DNA from: Corythucha ciliata
Taxonomy: Eukaryota > Arthropoda > Insecta > Hemiptera > Tingidae
Assembly (NCBI GenBank): GCA_038030265.1
Contig: CM075939.1
Span: forward strand, 21,433,253-21,497,252
Direction: 5' to 3'
DNA: 64,000 bases
Shown: positions 54,811 through 64,000 of the stretch, piece by piece
How positions within the stretch are numbered: the stretch's first letter is position 1
Layout of the letters: every line of letters begins with the position of its first letter
The notes under the pieces: generated by a model
What the model saw: only the letters and a program-made list of their open reading frames with translations
What the model was told of the DNA's origin: nothing
The model's database searches: none
Program-made: the position numbers and the translations under genes

Positions 54811-55497
54811 TAAATTAACTGTTGAATATACTAAGCGCTTAACTATTGTTGTGATCTCGAGCGAAGAATTTCTTACCTATTTTACGAATGTCTTACGAGA
54901 CAATTTTCACGATACATAAGGCTCTGAAATGTATAGCATAATTATGTTAATTGTATTAGCTACTATTAATTTATCTAAAAACCGCCATTAAGATGTATCA
55001 TAGCTTTATGTTTTCTTTAATTTACGATATTCAATATGTAGTAGATAAATTATTATATTATTATCTATTTCGCGTGCAGATTCACTGGAGCGTAGAAGAG
55101 GTAAATATAAATCTAGGCCAAACCCACACGACGCTTTGTGTATATCATGGCGTGGCATACACTGATGTTGAAAATTTATTGAGTGTACATCACTCATAAT
55201 TTAGTATTGAAGGGTCTGAAGTGGCTTTACACGACGTGCAAATTCTGCAAAGTCTACGTGAAAGTAATGGTGAAGGATAAGAAGTGGTCCTAGCTGTATA
55301 AGCCGAAACGAGTGTAATACGCCAACGTCAATAAACTTGCTCCTGACCCCCGACGTTTTGAAACGGTGAAACGACTCTCACAGGGATTGTTGATTACGGT
55401 ACAGAAGGAGGGGAGGAGATAACATTTTGCCACTAATTATTTTGTTGATTAGTAAATGCAATCAAAACCGCCCTTGATTTGATCTTCGTTATTTTGA

Positions 55498-56114
55498 ACT
55501 TTTTTTTTTTTTTTTTTTTTTAAAGAAGAAGACACCCCCCTTTCTTTCATTTACTAGTTTACAAGACTCTTTATAATATCAGCTTACGATACTATATACA
55601 AACACTAACTTACTCTTTCAATAACAGAAGGGCTTTAGGCACCCCCAGAGGCATGCGCCTATATGTGGGAGTTGCCATCACTTTAGGTAGAAAAAATTGT
55701 TTTAAAACTAGTGCACGTGGTAACCTAAAACATAATTTAAATCATATTAAAAGCATCTCGACTACACAAGAGCCACTTTTTTAGTAGGAATTTAAACTTA
55801 TTTGGTTTAGTTTCGTTTCTCAAAAAATCGGGTAGGGAATTGAATGCTTTCGGTGCTGCGTACACAAACGATCGCTGAAAGAAGGTAAAAGTTGGCTTCG
55901 GAACAGTAACTAAATTTGCGGCTCGAATGTTGTAAGCACGGCTCTTGAAAAAGTTTGCGTCTCCACTTTTCGCATAAAATTCCTTCAGGACCCTAAACAA
56001 ATACAAGTTTCTAATTGGAAGTATACGTAGGTCTAATTGGTAGTATACTCTATCTTGATCATGTCTAATCAACCAATAACGAGCAATATACCGTCCGCCT
56101 CCACACTCAATCAT
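55498..56114 (-). mobile_element. 5'-truncated LINE with C-terminal reverse-transcriptase ORF and poly(A)
   Basis: The minus-strand frame 56114-55737 encodes 125 residues with the end-of-ORF2 pattern of Jockey/CR1-type LINEs: RNLYLFRVLKEF, FFKSRAYNIRAANLVTVP, FFQRSFVYAAPKAFNSLP, FLLKKWLL. After the stop about 215 nt of 3' UTR lead into a run of about 24 A on the minus strand (55523-55500). Head and body are missing, as is usual for truncated insertions. Not functional. Confidence 0.8.
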
Positions 56115-56429
56115 CCCCTAACAATTCCCAAGCAGTTATCGTTAACACTCACCCAATTTTTCCCCAGTTTTGTTGCCATAACTCCCCTCATGACAGGAGA
56201 CGAAAATTCCTCACTGGTGAAGACAATTGATTATTATTAATCAGTGGGCCCGCACCCGGCCATGCCGAGTCCGCGAGGGCGCCAAAGCCATTATTGGCTC
56301 ATACGCCATACCCAAGGATGTTGGGGTCGACAATTGATGGTGGGAGTTGTTAACTCATTCAAAAGTGCGATTCACAGATTTTGGTGCTTATAACAAAAGT
56401 CGTTCCCTCAGGTTGGTCACTTTCGAAGT

Positions 56430-56690
56430 CCTTATTTCGTGGAACTGAATTGATTTCGTGGTTTTAGTTATTACAAGAACTATTTTCATCCTTAGCTCCT
56501 TAAAAAAACACAAATGCAGCCGTTTTGGATATTTCGAAAACAAAATTTCGCTTTCGTGCCACATCTTGCACCTCAGAAAACCCCATTTCGTGGGATTTTA
56601 TTTCATGGACCCCATTTTATGGAGTCAATAACTCTACGAAATGGGGTTATTGACGCCATAAAATGGCCGACTTCACGGAATTTACCCGTT
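56430..56690. repeat. Degenerate TTTCGTGG/CCATTTTATGG array
   Basis: Loose units pairing words like CCCATTTCGTGG and GCCATAAAATGG; continues at 57410-57540. No gene. Confidence 0.5.
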
Positions 56691-56691
56691 T

Positions 56692-56843
56692 AAAATAGTA
56701 TATTATGATACAAGGTTACAATGAAGGCTATTTCGGGTGAAGGCGGAAGTTGCCGGCACGAAACGCAAGTCGAATCAGTCGAGTGCCGGCAACCGCCCGA
56801 ACCTGAGATGCACATTGCGACCGAGTATCGTACGCTATTTTTT
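56692..56843. mobile_element. Palindromic element with AATAGTATATTATGAT ends
   Basis: Relative of 26936-27082. Ends AAAATAGTATATTATGATAC and GAGTATCGTACGCTATTTTT are inverse-like. Inner GC-rich words GTTGCCGGCAC and GTGCCGGCAAC form a hairpin. Confidence 0.65.
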
Positions 56844-57566
56844 CTACAGTCGTTAATATTATTTTGTAATTCCCAAAAACTATGATGGCGTTTTCCATTC
56901 ATTGCAATACACTCGTGTGGTGTAAGTTTTTCCACCCGTCCCCTCTGAATTGAAACATATATTAATGGGGAGGACGCTGCATTACACTTGTGTAGTGTGT
57001 TGAATGGAAATCGCTATAAAATTACACCTACCACTAGTAGGAAGGTGCTTATTTTTCGTGAAAATAATTTTCGCTTCATTCGTTATTTTCAAACAAATGA
57101 ATTCAAAACATGTGATCCTACTAGAAAAATACATTCATAAAGCTTAAAGAACAGTGGGACACGGGCTACAATTGCTGTCTAGTGTACTGGAGTACAAACA
57201 TTGCCAGTGGTTTTCATGCCCCAATACTTCAGATTGAAGGCCGATGGAAAAAGTGGGAGGAAAACCGTGAGAAATGGGCCCATTCCTCACGCTTGGATTT
57301 CATGTCGCACGGTCAGGAGCAATAACCCTCGTTGCACCTTCCACGGATGGTAGCAAAGTAGGTTATTTCGAACGACTGTAGAAAAAAAAAATTCTACTGT
57401 TTTGGCTCATTTTATAGGACAATTTCGTAGATTTCGCTTCATTGCAACACGTTTAGTGGGTTTGGCCATTTTAAAACCCAAATCTCGTGGATTATTGACA
57501 CTCGTGGAACCAAACGCCAATTTCGCAGTATTGATTCCCTTAAAAACCATCCCCTGCATGGTAGAC

Positions 57567-57853
57567 CAAGGTGACTAAACTTTCTATAGGTGCCGCAGAT
57601 CTTCGGCCATTACTGTCCTTCACCTACGTCACGAGCAGTCCCAACCGCCTTTGCGCTGGATGCAGAACATTATTAATTGTTGTTGGGTTGTGTTTTTTGA
57701 GAATTCATAAACTTCAATTTCAAAATTAACTTGCTCTGCTGCTCTAGGGTGAGCAATCGGGAGTAAAGGACTGCTGGTGACGTCAGTCCCCACCCCTCCC
57801 TCCTGATGGGCAGGGGGAAATCTGCGGCACCTATAGAAATTTTATTCACCTTG
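57567..57853. mobile_element. MITE, CAAGGTGAC family, 9-bp duplication
   Basis: 287 bp, starts CAAGGTGACTAAACTTTCTA and ends TTTATTCACCTTG. The 9-mer ATGGTAGAC flanks both sides (57558-57566, 57854-57862). Interior in the opposite orientation to the copy at 14179. Confidence 0.92.
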
Positions 57854-58144
57854 ATGGTAGACTAATACAAAAATTCGATCTAACGGGGTTGCATCTACCA
57901 TATGGCTTTTTCCATCTATAGCCAAGCACAAAATCCCGTAATAAATCTGTCAAAATTTCCGTTGAAAGAATCCGTAAAACAAATATTAATACCGTATTGT
58001 ACGAATCCAACAACAATGACCGCCATTTCCGACAACAACCCTTACCGTTGGACTTGTGAATAATTTTTAATTTCCATAATCATGTCATCCACAATTGTCT
58101 ATGTATAGCATTGTTATTCATTCAAATATGTTTTGCGTATGGGC
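57624..58144 (+). repeat. Segmental duplication, copy A
   Basis: Begins inside the MITE (CTACGTCACGAGCAGTCC) and runs beyond its right end through 290 bp of non-MITE DNA to TTTTGCGTATGGGC. It matches 61989-62502 with a handful of substitutions and one 7-nt gap. Confidence 0.9.
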
Positions 58145-58429
58145 CGCTTACGGATTGCGCCCTTGGACTCGGCATTTGCCGCACCTTTGAACTCATCAAT
58201 GGGGGGAGGGGCTCCCCGCCGACAAGCTTCACCCCTGAGTGTGGCTAGTAACTCTGGCCCTGAAATCAACCCATACATTTTAAAAATGGACGTGGACAAG
58301 TTTCCGTTAATCCACAGCTATAATGTAGGAAAAGAGCCCATTCACGGTCTTTCGGTGCCACGTACCACCAGCAAAATTGTAGAAAAGTACTAATTGCTAT
58401 TCTTGGGTGTCAGTCCGCGCCTTAATAAT

Positions 58430-58830
58430 TGAGGAAAAGCGTTCATACTCGGTTAAGTTGGGAAAAATCGCTCGTTCACCGGTGAAAATGTGAAAAATCA
58501 CTCATATATGGGGTTAAAATTGAGCATAATTGTCTATACGAGGCTAAAATTAAGAGAAAACTCACAAATTCGCCGTGCAAGGTTCAGGCCAATATTAATA
58601 GGTACGCTAATTCGCGGTTCATGGGGACCTATTCACGGCTAAAATTTTTTAAAAGGAATGAGAAGAATCACTCATTTGTGTCTAAAAAATGGAAGAAAAG
58701 CGCCAATTCATGGCTAAAACATATAAATAACGCTCATACACCGCGGCTAAAATTGAGAAAAGTGCTTTTTCACGGCTAAAATTGAGGAAATGCATCAATA
58801 CGCGATGAAAAGCCCAGGCTAAATAAGGTT
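58430..58830. repeat. Degenerate 30-nt array
   Basis: Family CGCTAATTCGCGGCTAAAAT; about 12 diverged units, resuming briefly at 59090-59145. Confidence 0.7.
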
Positions 58831-58969
58831 GTGAGTCAGCTTAATGGTCACAAACGAGAACAATTTAACTATAATGGACCCGTAAATTAATATTTATAAG
58901 CACAATTACTTCAACTTTAACGCCCCACTAGTAACATGGGCTAACTCTAGACTGGAGTCAAAGAAGGTG

Positions 58970-59010
58970 TTGAAAATGGCCTCGAAGGCCGAAAACTAGT
59001 TCCACCGATA
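58970..59010 (+). ncRNA. Decayed hammerhead-like motif
   Basis: TTGAAAA then TGGCC-TCGA-AGGCC (stem II), GAAAAC, TAGTTCC. Both the first core strand and the GTC triplet are altered, so it is a relic. Layout matches the other Penelope-type copies. Confidence 0.4.
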
Positions 59011-59269
59011 AATGAATAATTTCGTGAAGAGGACAAAATCTTTCATCTTGGAGTAGGGACGAGAGCTGAGATGAAGCACTCAACTCATTTGCGTCTAAAA
59101 TGGAGGGAAAACGTCAATTCGCGGCTAAAATTGAGAAATAGCGGGTATTGGCAAAACCAGGTTGGGACAAGGGTGAGCAGCTGCCTACCCTATTTCAAAG
59201 CGCCCTATTTTGATCCTTTAAAATCTCATCAATAATTAAATTTATCGTGATTACGTGACCCTAGTGGTG

Positions 59270-59710
59270 GGCAAAATAGGAAATTAAGGCCAACCGGAGC
59301 CCCAGAATTGACCAGTCGGCCAAAAAACTTGACATAATTACTCTGAGATCGGATTTTTCACGCAATGAACTCCAATTTGGGGAGCACCTGACAATTGAGC
59401 CATAAGAATGCGAACCAAATAGCAGAACTCCAAAATTTGGCCATTACGTGAGTCGAGCCCACCATGGGGCCACAACAACAACAAGAGTTGGGCAAAGGAG
59501 GATTTCAACCCTGAAAATTGACTTTTTAAGCCAAGTGCACGAAATTTTATTTTTGAGTGATCCAAATTCGCAAAATTCGATTTCTGAAAGATCCGATTAG
59601 GCGAAAGGATTTTTCAAGGAGCGAAATTCATCAAATTGGTCTTTTAATAAACCGTTTCTGGAAACGAAAGTTTTCTGCCACAAAATTAGCAGTTTATGAA
59701 TGAAATAATC
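59270..59710. repeat. Degenerate GCGAAATT array
   Basis: Same loose family as 18.9-19.6 kb, with AAATTTTATTTTTGAGTGAT and GCGAAAGGATTTTTCAAGG-type words. Weaker copies continue at 59900-60000 and 60480-60550. Confidence 0.55.
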
Positions 59711-60559
59711 TGAAACTGTGGTGGAGGGGGAGGGGGAGGTGCCGGTATTTTATCATAAGGGTGATTGGTGGGGAATTATGAACACCGGCCACTTCTTTTG
59801 TCAACGAACGAGACACAATGTAGTGGAAACCGCAGCCGATAATTTTCCTTCCTAGGCATGAATACGTTCACTTTTCTGACACTTAAGCTGAAAAATTGAT
59901 AATTTCACCTTGAGTAGGAGAAAAAATCAATTTCGTGGGGCTGACTCATCAAGAAAAAATATTTTGCTGGCCCTGCTCGTAAAGTCAGGTTCCTGGGTCT
60001 GACTCCTTGAAAACAAAAACAAAAACGCTGCGAATTATCGAACAATGCCTTATTATTTCGACTGTGGGTTTATTATTCATCGATGTAGTCAAATCCGGCT
60101 TGAAATTACATGAAAATCGACACCCCACATCCCTATATGATCCCAAATCCTTTGAAAATCCCCATTTTGGACCCGCTTTTGGCCCATAAAACCCCAGGGA
60201 GTTATTTGATCAAACTGATCAGATGTTAGGACTAACTAGACCCCAAATGGAGTCTATGTGCGAAAGAACGAGTTTTTTCGAGCAATCCTAGGGCAAGATA
60301 TGGCCCGGACGGCGGACGGACATTTTTTTTTTTTTTGCAGATTTGGATTCTACGTACTTTGAAACGTAAAACTACAAATTTTGAGGGGGGGTCAAAAAAA
60401 TTTGTTTGCGATACGATTACAAAGACTTTATTGAGAAATAATAAGTCAAAAAAACGTAGGGTTGGCCATCTTATTTATTACCATCTTTGTGAGGTTGGAT
60501 TGAATCCCTGAAAAAACAAATTCTTGTGGCGTTGACTCATTTCTGGTTCCGGCCCTGGG

Positions 60560-61980
60560 ACAGAGTCCGTCTTCTTGCGCTGCATGGGGACAAGGCCCCG
60601 AAACGCGGTCCGGGTGGGATTCAAGGCCTTGATGAAGTAAGCTTCTTGGGTAAAAAGCGCAGTGCTACACGCACATTCGATCCTTTCCTATTATATACAA
60701 TTTTTTATACACGCCGTCTTCAAACCCACAACCCCCCCCCCACTGTGCAAACTTCCGAATTTATAGCTAAAAGTATTCCATTTTGATGATGCATGGGAAA
60801 TTCCTTCTTGTAAGTAAATGACCCCTCATCTATAAAGAACAGCTCATCCCCTTCCACGCAACTACTATTACGTAGTATTATGCATATTTTACATGAATAT
60901 ATTGCCTACTTACATAGAGCTACATCTACCTCTACCCCGTGAAGTCTCGTTATCTAAACAACCTGAGGCGCAAGAGTCTAGTTGACGTGGTAATTTAAGT
61001 AAAGCAGCTTACGATTTATAGGAATTCTTCTGTAGTATCTTGAACATCATAAATATTTCACAGTCAAGGGAGTGAAAAAGTTCTTCATGAGTTGGTAACA
61101 ATGCGCAAATAAAAAATATATGTATTTAAATATACACTGTGTATTGGATCAAGCGTTGTACGATACATAGAGTGAAAACTGTACTTGACGAATAGTTTTC
61201 TCAGATCATTGCATAACACGCAAATCATTCCCTTCTCTCGCACCCAAATTGAAAACAAATATAGTGAGATTGAGTGCTTTCTGCGGAGAATTTCACGTAT
61301 GAGTCATTTGTCAAACGTGACATATGCAGTTAACGAGGGTGTCGTATCATATCGCACGCATCGTATCTGTTCACTCCTCCCGACCCTCCCCTCAACACAT
61401 GTTTGCCGTTGACAAGAACGTTTTGTGTATACTGTTAGAGTGTAGAGGCATTATCTTGGAGAAAATATTGTCAAACGCGTGTGTTCGAAAATACGTTCCT
61501 ATTAATAATTTAGGTAAAAAGTACGAAAATACTCACGATGTATCTGTTCATGAAGACGTCGAGTGTTTGTCTTTTTCTTTTTAAATCAAAGCAGCGAGCT
61601 TCATCTGAGAACAAAGGAAACAAAATCATTGGAAACGGCAATAAATTCATTTCGAAACTGGATGGTTTTTAAAATACTCGAAACCAGCCATCAACAGGTA
61701 TAGGAAACTCGTCAGTTTACCCCATCAAACTGGCTAATTAGCTTTAAAAGTGAATATCGTGCCCTTAAAAACATGACAATCTTGAAATAACGTCTTAGAA
61801 ACAGATTTTTCAAAGCGGAAATGACAATTTTTCATAGAGATACCGTCAAGTTTTGCCAAGAAACTGGGCAAGTCGTTTGGAAACTGACAATGTTGACCCC
61901 GTTGGCTATAAAACGCGAGTAAAAACCCTGAAAAAGCGAACTTGACTCGATAATGACTTTCTTGCAGTAACCCTTATTGC
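60560..61980. other. No gene recognised
   Basis: AT-rich DNA with a poly-C run near 60729-60738. ORFs of 60-86 codons have no family features, signal peptides or splice context that would support them. Confidence 0.45.
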
Positions 61981-61988
61981 TTGAAATA

Positions 61989-62502
61989 CTACGTCACGAG
62001 CAGTCCCAACCGCCTTTGCGCTGGATGCAGTACATTATTAATTGTTGTTGGGTTGTGTTTTTTGAGAATTCATAAACTTCAATTTCAAAATTAACTTGCT
62101 CTGCTACTCTAGGGTGAGCAATCGGGAGTAAAGGACTGCTGGTGACGTCAGTCCCCACCCCTCCCTCCTGATGGGCAGGGGGAAATCTGCGGCACCTATA
62201 GAAATTTTATTCACCTTAATGGTAGACTAATACAAAAATTCGATCTAACGGGGTTGCATCTACCATATGGCTTTTTCCATCTATAGCCAAGCACAAAATC
62301 CCGTAATAAATCTGTCAAAATTTCCGTTGAAAGAAACCGTAAAACAAATATTAATACCGTATTGTACGAATCCAACAACAATGACCGCTATTTCCGACAA
62401 CAACCCTTACCGTTGGACTTGTGAATAATTTCCATAATCATGTCATACACAATTGTCTATGTATAGCATTGTTATTCATTCAAATATGTTTTGCGTATGG
62501 GC
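61989..62502 (+). repeat. Segmental duplication, copy B
   Basis: Second copy of 57624-58144, in the same orientation. It contains only the right part of the MITE, whose end here reads TTCACCTTA, and the same downstream flank including ATGGTAGACTAATAC. The left target duplication is absent, showing that this is a copied block and not a new transposition. Confidence 0.9.
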
Positions 62503-62769
62503 GAGACGGTACCAACTGAGGGGGAACAAAATTAAACAGAGTCGGTTTGGTTGCCTACACGATTTGGGAAGGCGGACTCTTGTTAGAGGAGTTATTTGCA
62601 ATTAAAATCTTTATCCCGGCCTAAATTTCATTCATAATTGATTGATCTCGTTCTAACTTATGAGGTTTGACTCGATTGTCGCATGAATGAAATGCACTTT
62701 TCCCGACAGGCTGCTGTCGGAACAAAACTTTTTTTAGATTACGTTAATTTTCAGATCAGTTACATTAGG

Positions 62770-62860
62770 TTAAATGGTATGTCACAATTTCATCATTGCG
62801 AAATGCGGAGTGCCTGGGTTCGAATCCGAAACAATTTTTTTTTAATTTTTTTTTGTTCCT
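62770..62860 (+). repeat. Possible tRNA-like SINE fragment
   Basis: TTAGGTTAAATGG resembles an A box. GGGTTCGAATCC (62817-62828) is a perfect B box/T arm core, followed 10 nt later by a T9 run. A tRNA fold is not achievable, so at best it is a decayed pol III element. Confidence 0.35.
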
Positions 62861-64000
62861 CCCTTTTTGGCCCACCTCAGGATTTTTCACTCAAGATTTA
62901 TTAGGCTGTAGGCAAATCAAATAAAAGAGACGGCTCAAAATACAATGTCAATGAAATTTTTTGGTAATTGGGTGGTCCAGTAAGGCATAGCGTAAATTTA
63001 ATAGCTCCCCTCCGCCGAGAACTCCCCTGCCATATCAACGGATTTGGTTCACTAGGGTCTCATACGAAAGCGCGTTCATTTCTCAGTACTCGAGTCAATT
63101 TTGGGGGCAATTGCAGCAACAGCCGTGCGGTAGCGAATTTTCAACTAATTCAAACCCCTCTTTCACACCGTTCCCGTGGACCGATTCATCTGGATCACGA
63201 ACTCGTCCGAGATATTCACGCTATTGATTTTTAGACCAAATTTGGTTGCCCTAAGTAAAAAATTGCGACCGTGATCGTGCTAACAAGCGAGGGGCCATAT
63301 ACCGACCTCGGATTCGTGTTCTAGGGGTTCTGAAACGTGAAAAAGAAGTATCACAACCCATATGTGCGACCATCAGGGCGAGACCAATAGTGCATTTTTT
63401 TAATGAAATGCACTAAAAACCTAAAAATCATCATTTTCCTATCTCAAGCTCTCACGGGCTCCCATCCGTCTCGGCAAAACCGATGAGAATTCTGTATTAC
63501 TATATAATAATAATATTCCCGCGCACAAAGTGCTAAATAATACTGTGGTATAGAAGGAAAATATTGCGAGGCTAAGTTGCAGCTAATCGAACAAAGGAAC
63601 GCTGTCGTCGGGTTCATGTTTTCCTTGTGGTGAGGTACTACAGCTCCTCGAACTGTTATTTTCTACCGGGCAACAAGACCCTAGGCTACAAAATTCAGTA
63701 AAAACCTAATCTTTATATACCGTAAAATCGTGTAATTAGGATCACTTTTCATCTTCTAAGATGAACCAGAGGGACTGGATTCTCATTTCAGTCTTGAGCC
63801 AAAGAACCAGTTTCATGCCTCAACTTTTCAATTATCATTGCATGAACATCATAAAAAAACATTTTTCTGGTCTGATCCTTATTACCCTCCGGGAGGGGTA
63901 ATAAGGATCACCACCAATAGTTTCTACCGAAAATCACTATTAAACCTCTGCTTTCTACTAGGGATCATTTGTTGGAGTTTAAAAAATCCAAAACACAAAA
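62861..64000. other. No gene recognised
   Basis: Contains a small inverse pair CCCTCCGGGAGGG at 63886-63898 next to two GGATCA words, and otherwise unremarkable AT-rich DNA. The 88-codon frame at 62968-63234 has no recognisable features. Confidence 0.4.

Noticed and set aside
1..64000. CRISPR arrays, operons or other prokaryotic features
   Set aside because: No regularly spaced identical repeats; the window has spliced eukaryotic genes, and the short-period arrays are degenerate tandem units without spacers.

Overview
This is a nuclear genome window from an animal, almost certainly an arthropod and most likely an insect. It is AT-rich, with spliced genes that have GT/AG introns as short as 55-65 nt, one nuclear tRNA, and a very heavy load of transposons and degenerate tandem repeats. 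The class is supported by the proteins (a TMED6/logjam-type p24 protein, PUSL1, DDA1) and by the mobile elements (Harbinger with a MADF partner, Penelope-like retroelements with hammerhead-like 3' motifs, SINEs, MITEs). The repeat style suggests a hemipteran, but that is a guess and not proven by anything here.

Layout. 1-8.7 kb: repeat mosaic around one tRNA-Gly(UCC) on the minus strand. 8.78-9.76 kb: five-exon p24/TMED6-like gene (+). 9.9-12.5 kb: hairpin MITE and degenerate 30-nt arrays. 12.5-13.8 kb: six-exon PUSL1-type pseudouridine synthase gene (-), convergent with the TMED6 gene. 14-20.9 kb: nested MITEs and degenerate arrays, with no gene seen. 21-38.2 kb: the 3' half (eight exons, minus strand) of an unrecognised single-pass membrane protein. 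Its 14-kb intron holds the intronless DDA1 gene, a Harbinger deletion derivative, a complete two-gene Harbinger transposon, a hammerhead-like inverted pair and two tRNA-derived SINEs. 38-48.5 kb: MITEs, including one split by a 1,255-bp element with a 9-bp target duplication. 48.57-51.67 kb: two near-identical Penelope-like copies forming a 3.1-kb palindrome. 51.7-64 kb: mostly repeats, with a 5'-truncated LINE, a small possible secreted ORF, and a segmental duplication of about 515 bp (57.6 and 62.0 kb).

How the parts work together. The cellular genes are unrelated housekeeping or trafficking functions: cargo transport between ER and Golgi, tRNA pseudouridylation, and a CRL4 ubiquitin-ligase subunit. 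The most distinctive unit is the Harbinger element at 30.1-32.9 kb. Its transposase gene and its MADF/BESS gene are on opposite strands and are interlocked: each one's second exon lies wholly inside the other's intron. The second notable theme is a scatter of hammerhead-ribozyme-like motifs belonging to Penelope-type elements, one of which keeps the core consensus apart from one extra U. All exon models were built by eye from splice signals and frame continuity; no alignment or search was run.
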